Assembly: GCA_002370555.1 (NCBI GenBank)
Contig: AP014718.1
Location: 1,550,001-1,614,000, forward strand
Reading direction: 5' to 3'
Length of the DNA: 64,000 nucleotides
Origin: Arthrobacter sp. Hiyo4
GTDB lineage: Bacteria; Actinomycetota; Actinomycetes; Actinomycetales; Micrococcaceae
This document shows positions 42,370 through 54,232 of the stretch, piece after piece (within the stretch, counting starts at the first letter, position 1; every line of letters starts with the position of its first letter). The notes beneath the pieces were generated by a model. The model saw only the letters and a program-made list of their open reading frames with translations. It did no database searches and was not told where the DNA came from. Both the position numbers and the translations under genes were made by a program.

Positions 42370-42919
42370 TCAAGCACGGGTCCAGCGACGCAGCGTGCTA
42401 TTGAGGAGGCCGATGAGCACCGCGGTCCACCAGCAGGTCTGGGAAACAGTGAGTGCAATCATGAGCCGAAGGCGCAGTCTGCGTGTTAGCTCGGTGAAGC
42501 GTGTGCGGGGCGGGAGCGCAAGCAATCGGTGCATGGCTGATACTGATGCTGAGGCCGTTCAGCATCAGTATCAGGACGGAGGCGAGTTTGACCAAGGTGA
42601 CAGGGCTGGTCAGATCGGGGTCGATCAGGGCGCCGGAAATCAGCAGCAGGGCGAGCCCAACCAAATTAGCGGCTTGGCAGCGGCCTCAAGCTTGCCGGAC
42701 GCGTGCATTTCCACTTTGCCGAGCAGCCACAAAAATCCCAGCCAGTCGACCACGAGGATTGTGCCGAAGGACAGCACGAGAGTCAGGATATGAACGGCAA
42801 GCCCGAGCAGGTGGGCTTCGGCCCGCAGCCCACATAGCGCCGACGAGCACCGAAGCTAGCCATCCGACTATGCGCAGTATCCCGAGCAGGACCAACCGCT
42901 GTCCTCCGTGGCGGGTCAA
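42370..42919 (-). pseudogene. Small integral membrane protein, frameshifted
   Basis: Four hydrophobic segments appear in successive frames: LVLLGILRIVGWLASVLVGAM (from an ATG at 42919), LLGLAVHILTLVLSFGTILV with DWLGFLWLLGK, GLALLLISGALIDPDL with LVKLASVLILMLNGL, and MIALTVSQTCWWTAVLIGLLN ending RRWTRA at 42370. At least three frame changes in 550 bp. Looks like a four-TM protein of unknown function seen in Arthrobacter; no enzyme motif. Decay and sequence errors are both possible, though its surroundings also look decayed. Confidence 0.55.
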
Positions 42920-44323
42920 TGATGCCGGGGACTCGCGGGCTCGGTCCGTGGTGGGCGCGGCCGGGCTGTGACACGCCAGTCATTGCGGGACGAGTTGGCT
43001 AGATGCTGCGCTTGCGGGATGACCGGTGACGCGAGGCCGTACGACGTAGGCTGTACGGCCGACTGGGCGGCATGCCACAGGTGGAAGCGGAACGCGGGAT
43101 GTAGCGATGCACGCTTAAGCACGGAGATGGCGTGGATGGAATCATCAAGATCCTTGGAGAGGAGTTAGTAATTTTCACAAAGTTACTGTCCGTCACCTAG
43201 GTAACACTCTCCAACAGCGGGGGAGAGGACGGAGAGCTTGGTCGGCCCCAACTGGGGCCATGTCGGTCGATGGCACATCGCCTTGGCCGCATCGGCGTCA
43301 GTGCTGCCTGGAGGCCGCCGTCGAGAACCCTCTGCTTCCTTGATTATCACCGGAGTACATAAAAAGAGGCGGCGACGCGGTCCAGCCAAGGCGTCCCTCG
43401 TTCAACATTGATCACACCGGATCCTTGCTGGAAACACCCCAGCCGAAGGGGCCTCCGCTCAAAAGCGTCCGGGCGTTGAATCGTCCCGAGCCTCAAATTC
43501 AACTAAAATCAGGTTGGGGCGCCTACGGACCGATATCCTCAAGGCAAAACCCTGCACGGGGTGAGTCTTGCGGAGGCGGCCAGGGGAGCGTGCAGGCTTC
43601 AGGTCATTCTCGGGCGTGCTGTTCCAGAAGCTCATGACTGTGATGAAGCATGAACTCGTGCCTGTAATGAAGCCCGATCCATGGCAACGTCGTGAAGTCG
43701 TCAATGTTGAACGGCGAGGGTTTAGCCGGGCCTTTTTTCTGCAGTTGCCCTGTTCCGGCGCGCCTGGTTGCGGTGCTGTCCGTGCCAGCCTACTGGGTGG
43801 TATTTGGTGTTTCGGCATGTTCCATCTCATCTTGGTGGGGTTTTGGGTTCGATGCCTGCCTGCCCGTTGTTTCCCGTCGCGAGTGGTCATGCAAGCTTAG
43901 TTTGCAAAATTCCAGCTGCCCGGCTCAGGTTTGTCCGCATGGTGGGGAGCCATAACAGGGGCCCTGCTGTTGTACCCACCCGGTCCCTGACCTCCGGTCT
44001 TGTGTAGTCCGGGAAGGGCACGAGCCGGCGTTGCCCCTTCCCGGGGATGGTGAATGCACCGTGTTCCTTCTGTTGATCCGTCAGTCAGTGCTAAGAGGCT
44101 TCAGATCGCCCTGATCAGATGACATGGTTCGAAGGTTGAGGGGTACATGGAAGCCAGGTGCAAGTGATCTCGTCACTGTCCGCCGTCGGGCGGGATGCTC
44201 CGTTGGAATCCCGTGCTCCCGGAGGAGTTGAACCGGGCAGCGACTTCCATCACGGATGCAACTGCGCTATGAGCATTGTTAGCGAGCGGGATTCATCGGT
44301 GACCTCCACGCTGCCGGCGGAGA
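42920..44323. other. 1.4-kb region without a supported gene
   Basis: No complete gene. One protein-like minus-strand fragment near 43604-43720 reads FTTLPWIGLHYRHEFMLHHS then ELLEQHARE and a stop; family unknown. A hairpin with one bulge lies at about 44009-44043 (CCGGGAAGGGC against GCCCCTTCCCGG). The region lies downstream of the chaperonin gene and may include its terminator. Confidence 0.45.
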
Positions 44324-45976
<1,653 letters not shown>

Positions 45977-46005
45977 CTACTTTCTTTGTCTTTCAGTGGT
46001 TTGGA

Positions 46006-47030
46006 TCAGGGGATGAGAATGGCCCGGCCGCGGACGTTGCCGTGGCTGAGGTCCTCGAGCGCACTGGTGTAGTCGCCGAGCGCGTACTTGAATGTGTGGA
46101 GCCGGACCTTTCCCTGGGCCGCGAGCACCATGAGTTCGACCAAGTCGTTGTAGCTGCCGACCAGGTTGCCGATGAAGTTGATCTCGGTTGAGATGATGTC
46201 GATCGTGGGAACGTTGATCTCGCCGCCGTAACCAACGACGTAGTAATTGCCGGCCCGGCGAAGCATCTTCACACCAGCTTCGATGGCACCGCCTTCGCCG
46301 ACGAAGTCGATCACGGCCTCGGCTCCGTGCCCTCCTGTCAGCTCTAGCACCCGCTCAACAGCACCCGCTCCCGCGAGCACTGTATGTGCTGCGCCCAACT
46401 CTGAGGCGAGCTTGAGCGCTTCGTCATTGGCGTCAACGACAATCATTTCCGCTGGACTCAGGGCGGCCAGCACCTGGATTCCGATATGTCCCAGCCCGCC
46501 GGCGCCGATCACGACCGCTTTGTCGCCGGGCGCAGATGTCGGGCGGCTTTTGCCGCCGCGTGGTAAGCGGTGAGCCCGGCGTCTGCAAGAGCGGCGACGT
46601 CGGCCGGTTCCAGTGAGGGGTCCAGCTTCACGGCTGACCGCGCGCTGGTCAGCAGATACTCGGCGTACCCTCCGTCAGAATCGATACCGGGGAAGCGGGA
46701 ATTTTCGCAATGCACGTCATCACCGAAACGGCAGGCCCTGCACAAGCCGCAGGTTACCAGCGGATGAAGGATCACAGCGTCGCCGGGCTTGACATTGGTC
46801 ACGGCAGATCCGACAGCCTCGACCCAGCCGGCGTTCTCGTGGCCAATCGTGTACGGCAGTGTGACGCCGGACTTCTCCTCCCACTGTCCTTCAATGATGT
46901 GCAGATCGGTCCGGCAGACGCCTGCGCCTCCGATTTTGACCACAATGTCAAGGGGGCCCTCCACTTGGGGGTCCGGCACCTCTACGAGCTCTGGTGCTTT
47001 GTCGTATGCGTGCAGCTGAATGGCTTTCAT
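46006..47030 (-). CDS. adh: Zinc-dependent NAD alcohol dehydrogenase (one frameshift)
   Basis: About 341 aa, ATG at 47030. Catalytic zinc: GAGVCRTDLHIIEG and GHENAGWVEAVG. Structural zinc: CGLCRACRFGDDVHCE. Rossmann nucleotide site: GAGGLGHIGIQ, with the acid VVDAND. One base is lost near 46520 between HLRPATK and AVVIGAGG. In prm/mim clusters this enzyme oxidises the 2-propanol or other alcohol formed by the monooxygenase. It overlaps the upstream DUF59 gene by ATGA. Confidence 0.93.
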
Positions 47031-47776
47031 GATGTTCTCCTGGTGTTGGTGATGACTGTGGCGAACGCCCCGTCGGGTCCTGCTTCGCCGGTGTCGGCAT
47101 ATCGGGTTCCGAGCAGGCCGCGGCAGAAATGCGCGTTCCCCTCGATTGCGATGCGGGTAGTCCTCGCGAAGCGCAGCCGCAACGACACTTCTCCGGCGGA
47201 CAGTGACTCTCCGCGTTCGTTGAGCAGTACCAGGGAATGAGGGGAGTTCGGAAGCCCTATGGCCTCACGTCGTCGCAGCAGCGCACCCTTGCGGCTGTCT
47301 TCGGGGAGGTCGGACAGTTCGAGCAGCGGTAGCTCCTCAGGGGTCCAAGTTTCCCGCCGCAGCATCTCCATGCACACTCGTTCCATCGCAGCGAGGTGCG
47401 CCTTGCGCTGAAACGTCGCTCTCAGGCCCTCCAGGCTGTCCTCGGCCTCGACACCGAAGGTTCCGCGGTATCCGAGGCCCGCGGCCATTCCTGCGTTGAT
47501 CTTCTCGGAATCGTGATGGTCGTCCAGTTCCACTAATATGCGTCCTATGCCGGGCACCGCCGACAGGGCGTCGTACGCATCTGAGACCATCAGGTATGCG
47601 AAGTTCGGTGAGCAGAATGACGTGGGCAGGCGGAGATGAACTGCCACTCCTTCGAGGCTGATAGCTACCGAGCGGATGAACCCGAGGCCTGTGATGGGTT
47701 CGTCCAGCTCGGGATCGACGACGGAGCCAAGTGCCGCCATCACTTCGGCGTCAAGAGAGATGGCCTCTGTGGTCAT
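47027..47776 (-). CDS. DUF59/MIP18-domain protein of the monooxygenase cluster
   Basis: 249 aa, intact. The N-terminal MIP18-like domain has GSVVDPELDEPITGLGFIRSV and LRLPTSFCSPNF, including the conserved Cys. The C-terminal part (about 110-249) is specific to this cluster type (LAAMERVCMEMLRRETW, FARTTRIAIEGNAHFCRG). DUF59 proteins act in Fe-S or metal-centre assembly; here it may assist the diiron hydroxylase or the ferredoxin-type reductase, an inference from context. ATGA overlaps at both ends. Confidence 0.88.
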   Translation of the reverse strand: MTTEAISLDAEVMAALGSVVDPELDEPITGLGFIRSVAISLEGVAVHLRLPTSFCSPNFAYLMVSDAYDALSAVPGIGRILVELDDHHDSEKINAGMAAGLGYRGTFGVEAEDSLEGLRATFQRKAHLAAMERVCMEMLRRETWTPEELPLLELSDLPEDSRKGALLRRREAIGLPNSPHSLVLLNERGESLSAGEVSLRLRFARTTRIAIEGNAHFCRGLLGTRYADTGEAGPDGAFATVITNTRRTS

Positions 47777-48818
47777 GACAGGCCTGCGCCTTCCTTGGCA
47801 CCGATGGCCGGGTGCGCCTCTGCTTGGCCTGCATCGGTGGGCAGGCGGAGTTCGGCAGGGACCTCAAGGTCGTAGAGCGCAGCGGCGTTGAGCCCGAGGA
47901 TCTTCTTCTTCTGATCCGTCGTGATGGGCGCGTAATCAGTCATGTCCTCCGGGATCTGGAAGTCCACGAACGCCTCGATCAGCCATCTCGGTGTCCAGAG
48001 CGCATAGTCGCTGCCGAAGAGGATCTTGTCCTCTCCGATCCAGTACAGAAGCTCCCGATGATCTGGGCGAAGTAGCGGGGACGTGTGTGTATGAACGGGA
48101 GGGCGACGGCCAGGCCGCCGTAGACGTTGCTTTCCTGGGCCGCGATCCAGCAGAAGTCCTCCAACCGGGGCAGACCGCAGTGCTCAACGATGAAGTTGAG
48201 GTCGAGGTAGTCCGTTGCGACGACGTCGATGTCCGCGACATCGAACGCGTCCCGGTCAAGTGGGCGAATGGTGGGGCCCTTGTGCACGTGGATGTTCTTG
48301 ATGCCCAGTTCAAGGCACGTCTCCAGGTACTTCCGGGACCACTTGTCGTCCAGCTTGTATCCGCGGGAGTCGCCATGCCACTCTGCAGTGTAGAGCTTCA
48401 CGCCCTTCGGCCGGTGCTTTTCGGCCGCTTTCTTGAACAGATCGAGGCCTGCCTGCTCGTCGCGCGGGTCGTACGCCAGGTTCATCGTCAGCTTGTCGGG
48501 ATTCTTCTGGACCAGGTCCCAGGTTTCCTCAAACCGTGCGAAGCCGTTCTTGTAAAATTCCCGAAGACCGGTGGTCTGGGCGATCGCGTGGTCGACGTAG
48601 CCGTCCTGGAACAGGTCTGTCATGAACCTTTCGCCTCCGTAGTACGTGTAGGTGTCGTAGTCCCACACCTCGCTCTCGGGGCTGAGGTTCTTGTGGTAGT
48701 CGTAGAAGCAGTCGATGAACTGCTTGCCGTGGATGTTCTTCAGATTCGACTCACGACCGTCCCAAAGGTGCACGTGTCCGTCGACGATGAAGTATTTCTC
48801 TCCAGCCTTTTCATACAT
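47773..48818 (-). CDS. Amidohydrolase-family protein of the monooxygenase cluster (one frameshift)
   Basis: About 348 aa, ATG at 48818. Metal motif VDGHVHLWDG at the N-terminus; GVKLYTAEWHGDSRGY, IKNIHVHKGPTIRPLD and LNFIVEHCGLPRLED carry the expected His/Asp ligands. After a shift near 48058 it continues LLYWIGEDKILFGSDYALWTP and ends at 47773. Belongs to the TIM-barrel amidohydrolase-2 group always found beside prm/mim genes; the substrate has not been established. Probably cytoplasmic. Confidence 0.9.
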
Positions 48819-48910
48819 GGCGTCTTCACTTCACTTCCAGATATTGCAGGGTTGTGTGGGTTTGAGGGTCCGCCGGGGATGCCAAGTGCAGGCACCCCCG
48901 GCGGGTTACC

Positions 48911-49246
48911 TCAGGAGACGGTCAGGTCGAAGCCGATGTACTGTGCCGCGTCCTCCGGGCTCGCGAAAAGCATCGTCCGATCGTCCAGGTGGACCATGCG
49001 CCCGTAGTGGGTCGAACTGATCTCCTCGAAGATCGAGCCATCGAACTCTTCGCCAAGGGCATCGCTGAGCTCGGCATAGTTGAACTCGAGAAGCCGGACG
49101 GCATCCACGCGGATCATGGACGGATATTCCACGAGCGCGACGCCCTCCTTCGCGCCCATGGCGTCTGCGACGACGCGCCCGATAGGGGTGTTCATCAGGG
49201 TCACACCGCACATGTTTGAGAATGAGGCGTCGGAACCGAATTGCAT
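48911..49246 (-). CDS. prmD: Monooxygenase coupling (effector) protein, MmoB/DmpM family
   Basis: 111 aa from the ATG at 49246; an in-frame GTG at 49252 overlaps the prmC stop and is also possible. Family features: [32 protein letters not shown] and [21 protein letters not shown]. Cofactor-free protein that binds the hydroxylase and tunes electron transfer and oxygen activation. Equivalent to PrmD/MimD. The amidohydrolase follows 92 bp downstream. Confidence 0.93.
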   Translation of the reverse strand: MQFGSDASFSNMCGVTLMNTPIGRVVADAMGAKEGVALVEYPSMIRVDAVRLLEFNYAELSDALGEEFDGSIFEEISSTHYGRMVHLDDRTMLFASPEDAAQYIGFDLTVS

Positions 49247-49248
49247 GC

Positions 49249-50361
49249 TCACTGGTTTAACTCCTTCGGAACATCGAGGCCAATTTCCTCGAGCAGCTGA
49301 CTGAACTTCTCCTTGGCGGAGGAGAACGAGTCCGCAAAGGTGCGGACCTTGTCCGCGGGCTGCGACCAGATCGGCTGCAGCGCATTGGCGGCCTCGAGAC
49401 ATTTGGGGACCCATTCGGCCATCCAGCCGTTGAAGAGCACCTTGTTCTCTTCGCCGAACTCCTCATCGCGGGCAAGCATCTGGAAGAGCACCCGGGTATA
49501 GGAGAGATCGCGGTTGTAGTCGTTCTCGCCGCTACCAACGATCGTCGGGGTGATGTAGTCACCGTTCTTCGCGGCAATCTGCATGACGAGCTCGCTGCGG
49601 AAAAGCTGGCCGACCAGCTGCTCGAAGACCACGTTCGTCGCGAACAGCAGCTCGGCCCAGTCACTTGTAGCGGTCAGCTCCTCGGCGACTTTGCGAACGG
49701 GCTGCCATTCGGCGGCGTTCTGCCAGACATCTTTGTGGGCTGCCCCGTCGAACTCCAGATCCGATTCCGAGAGGTCAAGGTTGAAGAGGGCGAGATCCTG
49801 TGCAAAGCGCATTTTGTGGGCAGCGTTGACGGCGACCGCGTTGTTGATCATGTTGGTGGGGCAGGAGCGCTGGATCGACGTGAACACGTGCAGGGCGATG
49901 CCGTTCTCGGCATGCATCCACGCACCGAGATTGCGGGAAATGAACCTGCTCCAGGCACTGTTCCAGTGATCGTAGGCGTTGGCTCGTTTCGCGTTCTCCA
50001 AACACAACGACACCTGTCGGACGACCGCGGAGTTGTTCCGGTAGATCGTCTGTTCCCACTCCTCGTTCGGGTCAAGGAATGCATGCCAGTTCGACGATTT
50101 CGCGGTTGTCCATTCTTTCGGATATCCACCGGGACCGTTGCCGAACCCGTAGAGCCACCCCTGGGTGAGGTGCCGGTCCGGGTCGGGCTGGACGTCGACC
50201 GTGACATCCTCGTATACCGAAGCCCGCAGTTTGGCGGGCTTGAAATAGTTGTACTTCCGGCTCTTGGAGCTTGGAAACTCCAGGGCTCCGGCTTCTGAAT
50301 CGGTGAACTCTACTCGGGGAAAGCTGCGCGTCTTCGTCGCAGCGGGTGGGTGGTCAGCCAT
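49249..50361 (-). CDS. prmC: Propane/phenol-type monooxygenase hydroxylase small (beta) subunit
   Basis: 370 aa, intact, ATG at 50361. Typical beta subunit: a Pro-rich start, [29 protein letters not shown], the [13 protein letters not shown] region, [16 protein letters not shown] and the ferritin-like helices [19 protein letters not shown] and [13 protein letters not shown]. It has no metal ligands in this family and packs against PrmA in the (alpha-beta)2 hydroxylase. Its stop overlaps the optional prmD GTG. Confidence 0.95.
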   Translation of the reverse strand: MADHPPAATKTRSFPRVEFTDSEAGALEFPSSKSRKYNYFKPAKLRASVYEDVTVDVQPDPDRHLTQGWLYGFGNGPGGYPKEWTTAKSSNWHAFLDPNEEWEQTIYRNNSAVVRQVSLCLENAKRANAYDHWNSAWSRFISRNLGAWMHAENGIALHVFTSIQRSCPTNMINNAVAVNAAHKMRFAQDLALFNLDLSESDLEFDGAAHKDVWQNAAEWQPVRKVAEELTATSDWAELLFATNVVFEQLVGQLFRSELVMQIAAKNGDYITPTIVGSGENDYNRDLSYTRVLFQMLARDEEFGEENKVLFNGWMAEWVPKCLEAANALQPIWSQPADKVRTFADSFSSAKEKFSQLLEEIGLDVPKELNQ

Positions 50362-50429
50362 GTAATCTCAACTCCATCTTGGTGGAACGGCCTTGTCTGT
50401 CATTGCAATTTCCTAGTGTTGTTTCTGCA

Positions 50430-51474
50430 CTAGTCCTCACGCAGGGGCTTTCGAACTTGTCGAAGAAGATCTGGTCACCAGGGACGCCACGCTGCTCTAC
50501 GAGCACCATGGCCGCGTCTACCATTGGCGGCGGGCCGCAAAGGTAGACCTCAGTCTTGTTCAGCTCGGGCTCGTGCGCCCCGACGACTTCCGTGACGTTT
50601 CCCGGGAAGCCGAGGACTCCGAGTTCTTCAAGGCCGTCGGTAGACTCCGAGAGGCAGACGATGAATTCGAAGTCGGCGAGCTGCTCCCAAGGGCGCGGAT
50701 CTCATCGAGGTAAAACAGGTCCCGTGCAGTGCGGGCACCGTAGTAGAAGCGGATCTTACGCTGCTCTCCGGTCTCGCTCAGGCGCCTCAGCAGGGAAAGC
50801 ACCGGCGCCATTCCCGCGCCCCCGCCGATGAGCACGATGGGCATAACGTGCCCATCCTTGAGTGTGAAGTTCCCGTATGGGCCCTTCAGATCGATCGTGT
50901 CTCCGACGCTGATGCCCTTGTCGAGCAGTGCGGAGAACTTACCGCCGGGATACTTCTTGATGAGGAACTCAACGTGGTCGGTTGTCGCCGGGGCGCTGGC
51001 CATCGAGAACGACCGGTAAGCAGTTGTCCCGGGGATCGTCAGGTCCGCGTACTGGCCGGCCTTGTACTCGAACACTGCCGGCTCCACGGGCCTGAGCTTG
51101 AGGCCGACAATGTCCCGCGTGTGCTGGACAATATCAAGAACCTCGGTTCGAACCTCTTGCAGGGGTATCGAGTTAAGGAGTTCATCCTCGTCGAAGTTGA
51201 GCAGCTCGATGGTGCAGTCGCTGAAGGCATGCGAGCGGCAGAGCAGGACGTATCCCTCGGCGACCTCCGCATCGTTGCAGGCGAACGTCGAATAGTCCTC
51301 CATCTGGATTTCGCCCTCCATGACGAAGGACTTGCACGCAGAGCAACGGCCCTCGCGACATCCGTGCATCAGGTGGATTCCCTGCCGGAAGGCCGCATCG
51401 AGGATCGGCTCGTCCTCTCTCACCTCCATCTCTATGTTCACCGGTTCAAAGCTGATTCGATGGGTGTCCGCCAT
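50430..51474 (-). CDS. prmB: Monooxygenase NADH reductase (Fe-S/FAD; one or two frameshifts)
   Basis: About 348 aa, ATG at 51474 ([16 protein letters not shown]). 2Fe-2S ferredoxin domain at 1-95 with [17 protein letters not shown] and [14 protein letters not shown] domain with [11 protein letters not shown] domain with [16 protein letters not shown] and, after a shift near 50690, [13 protein letters not shown] and FFDKFESP. The end is uncertain: reading as is runs to about 50356; with one more indel at a C run near 50447 it stops at 50430. Passes electrons from NADH to the diiron site of PrmA. Confidence 0.93.
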
Positions 51475-51557
51475 GGTTTCCTCCATTTCTTGTGCGGCCA
51501 ACGGCCACGGGGTGGTGGTGCCTGGAACCAGTCCGGCACCACCACGGATCGCGTTGA

Positions 51558-53192
51558 CTAGACGCTGATGTTGTCATTGGCCCGGTAGGCTGCGGCCCAG
51601 GCCTCACGTTCCTGATCGGACATCTCGTTCAGGAGAACGTTAGGGCTCATGAACCGGTTGCCACGGACATCGTCGAGCGTCCACATCTTCTTGGGATCAT
51701 CAAGCTGAAGGTGTGGCTGACCGATCAGGGTCTTGCCGTCATCGCGGACATAGCCGAGTTCCTGAACGATGTCGGCCAGGTCCATGTCGTGGTGCAGCGT
51801 CTCCCACTCCCGGTGCCCGGTGAGCCGACCCATGTTCGGGGTGTCCCGGCCCTCATACTCGGGACGGAACGCGACCTTGTCGGTCCACGCGCAGGTCTCC
51901 GAGCAGTACGTCTTCCACTGCCCGTCAACCTTGTCGACCACCATGTCCTCGCGGATGAGCGCGGGGACCATGCACGTCCAGCAGCGGTGCGGGTATTCGT
52001 AGCCGACGTTTTCGAACGCGATCGGCTTGTTCCGGCCCGGGTAGGCCAACCTGTTGTAGTTCTCCCACCACTTGCCGAACCGGGAGTACCAGCCCGGGTA
52101 CTTATCCTCGAACCACTCGAAGTCGGTGTCCGTCATAGCGTCGATGCGCCAGAAGTTCACCGGCCACCCCGTCGCGAAGAAGCGTGCCGTCTCATGGACG
52201 TAGAACTTGTTCGTGATGCGGTTCCACGATTCTTCGACCAGGTCGTGCGGGATGACCAGTCCGTACTTCTCAAGCGGGAGCAGGTAGCTGCGGTAGTAGT
52301 CGTCGTAGATCCAGCGACGCCACATCTCAGCATAGGACTCGCGGTCCTTGCGGCGGTCCTTAGTGCCGTACTCGATGAACGTACCAATCGCCGCGTCCAC
52401 AACACAGTGGTTGTTCCACCACGCATAGCGCAGGTCGCGCTCCAGGAGGGGACGATTACGCTCGTCCGCGAGGGCCATCAGGAGGATCGAGTATCCGTTG
52501 CTGATGTGCCGCGACTCGTCAGATTGCACAGAGTGGAACACCGTCGGCAGCAGGTAGTCACCGTTAGCGGCCGCTTCATCGGGCATCGCAACGAACAGCG
52601 TATTGGTGAACGCGGTTTCTGCTACCACCGTGAGATAGATATTGGCGGCAGTGATCGCATCACCGGTGATGAACCCCTCACCGAACTGCCGACCGATGGT
52701 TCCCGCGTAGTTGTTCGCGAAGGCCTTCTCCGATATGTCGAAGCCGGCAGGGTCGATGTAGTTGTTCATGTATAACTTCTTGAGGTTCATCTGAATCGTC
52801 GAGTGTCGAACCTCGTCAATCATCTGCACCGCGAGACCGTTATGGATCTCAGGATTGGGCACCGCGTCAATCGCCATCGGCATAGCACGGGCCGCAGAAA
52901 TCTCCGGAAACGGAATGATCGCCAAAAAGAGCTTCTGCCACTCCAGCCAGCGCTGCTGGACCTGGCGGAACATGTTGCCGCGGATCGCGCCGTCCATGGC
53001 ACCGAAAACACGGTTGTCCTTCTCCTCCTCCATCGGAAAGTAAGAACGCATGATCTGTTTCAGCGGATCCTTCTTCGGTGCCTTCTCGAAGGTGTAATCC
53101 GTGCCGAACCGGGTCGCGGGCGTCGCGAACGTCGGTTCCCATGTCAGTTCAGAAATCTTCTCGTGGGCCTTAGTCAGGCTCTGTCTGCTCAT
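51558..53192 (-). CDS. prmA: Diiron monooxygenase hydroxylase large (alpha) subunit
   Basis: 544 aa, intact, ATG at 53192 ([17 protein letters not shown]). Two diiron-ligand motifs, [12 protein letters not shown] and [11 protein letters not shown], with the other Glu ligands in [12 protein letters not shown] and [11 protein letters not shown]-terminal YHS-like segment [16 protein letters not shown] then TYCSETCAW. Size and gene order A-B-C-D plus amidohydrolase, DUF59, adh and groEL match prmABCD (propane 2-monooxygenase) of Gordonia/Rhodococcus and mimABCD (propane, phenol, acetone) of Mycobacterium. Which substrate applies cannot be read from the sequence. Confidence 0.95.
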   Translation of the reverse strand: MSRQSLTKAHEKISELTWEPTFATPATRFGTDYTFEKAPKKDPLKQIMRSYFPMEEEKDNRVFGAMDGAIRGNMFRQVQQRWLEWQKLFLAIIPFPEISAARAMPMAIDAVPNPEIHNGLAVQMIDEVRHSTIQMNLKKLYMNNYIDPAGFDISEKAFANNYAGTIGRQFGEGFITGDAITAANIYLTVVAETAFTNTLFVAMPDEAAANGDYLLPTVFHSVQSDESRHISNGYSILLMALADERNRPLLERDLRYAWWNNHCVVDAAIGTFIEYGTKDRRKDRESYAEMWRRWIYDDYYRSYLLPLEKYGLVIPHDLVEESWNRITNKFYVHETARFFATGWPVNFWRIDAMTDTDFEWFEDKYPGWYSRFGKWWENYNRLAYPGRNKPIAFENVGYEYPHRCWTCMVPALIREDMVVDKVDGQWKTYCSETCAWTDKVAFRPEYEGRDTPNMGRLTGHREWETLHHDMDLADIVQELGYVRDDGKTLIGQPHLQLDDPKKMWTLDDVRGNRFMSPNVLLNEMSDQEREAWAAAYRANDNISV

Positions 53193-53439
53193 ATTTGTAG
53201 TGCCTCCTGTAAAACTGCAGGAACATCTGTGACCCGGCCAAGCGGGCTAGGGCGTTTTTGCCCGTGAAGAAAGTTCACACCAGCGCAACGATGTTAGGTG
53301 TCTCACTTTGAGAAGGAAGCGGAAGCCACCTTCGGCCGAGGGGAAACCTCGTATCACCTGTCCATAGCGATGGAGGCCGGTATGCGGCCACGAAGGTTCC
53401 ACGGCTAAGCCGATGAGTAGAGGCCAGTCACATGCTTTG

Positions 53440-53975
53440 CCTAAGGTGAGGAGCCTTGCCCAAGTGGTACGGGGCCGTTCCGCCGGGTCAGTACACGCCG
53501 GTGATCGACGCGTTGATGTGCCTGCGCGGCATCGAGGTCATGACCGGGTTCGGGCTCGCCCTGGAGATCGGCGACTGGACGCGCTTCACCGGGGCCACCA
53601 TCGGCTCCTACGTGGGTCTCGTGCCCAGCGAGCGGTCCTCGGGCCAATCCCGACCAGGGCCCGATCACTAAGGCCGGGAGCAGATACGCACGCAAACTCC
53701 TGGTGGAGGCAGCCTGGCAGCACCGGCGCCCGTATGCCAGGCCCGGGCTGCGCCTGCTGCGGCAGCTGGACCTGGTCGGCCCGGCCACTCGGATCCGGGC
53801 CCTGGAAGGCAACCACAGGCTCCACCACAAATGGGAAGTCTTCGATGCCCGCAAGAAGAGGTCCGTCATGGCCAACACCGCGATCGCCAGGGAACTCGCC
53901 GGCTGGTGCTGGTCCCTGGCCGCACCCCTCCAGCAAGGCGAACGCGGGCAGGGGGAGCGCATGAACGCGGCGTAA
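53440..53975 (+). pseudogene. IS110-family transposase, C-terminal remnant
   Basis: Encodes the Transposase_20-like C-terminus: VIDALMCLRGIEVMTGFGLALEIGD, FTGATIGSYVGLVPSE, then after a frame change near 53645 ITKAGSRYARKLLVEAAWQH and ANTAIARELAGWCWSL, ending at 53975. The N-terminal DEDD catalytic domain is missing, so it is a truncated, inactive copy. It sits between prmA and its regulator, in the control region of both. Confidence 0.85.
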
Positions 53976-54232
53976 AGAACGTGCCCTCCGGATCCGCGGC
54001 CGGCGTGACGTGGCAGCACTTGGGGCTAACTCGAGACCAAAACTATGAGCACACGGCCCATGGGGCCATTGACCTGGCAAGCCCTCACGCGTAGGTTTCA
54101 ATTTGGTGCTATCTACGTAAAATGTGTCTGTCGTGTCCCGACCCATCGTCGGCCCAAACGTCGGGCTTGGGTTATCGTGGACCAGCGGTAAGCAATGGGG
54201 CTTCCGCCAGAACAGATTCACGGACGTTTCCA

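Noticed and set aside
42968..43890. Several 60-140 codon frames on both strands
   Set aside because: Basic, Pro/Ser/Arg-rich shadow translations without periodic codon bias; only a short minus-strand fragment near 43604-43720 looks protein-like.
53193..53440. A sigma-54 promoter for prmA
   Set aside because: No convincing GG-N10-GC -24/-12 element was found, and actinobacteria of this type lack sigma-54.
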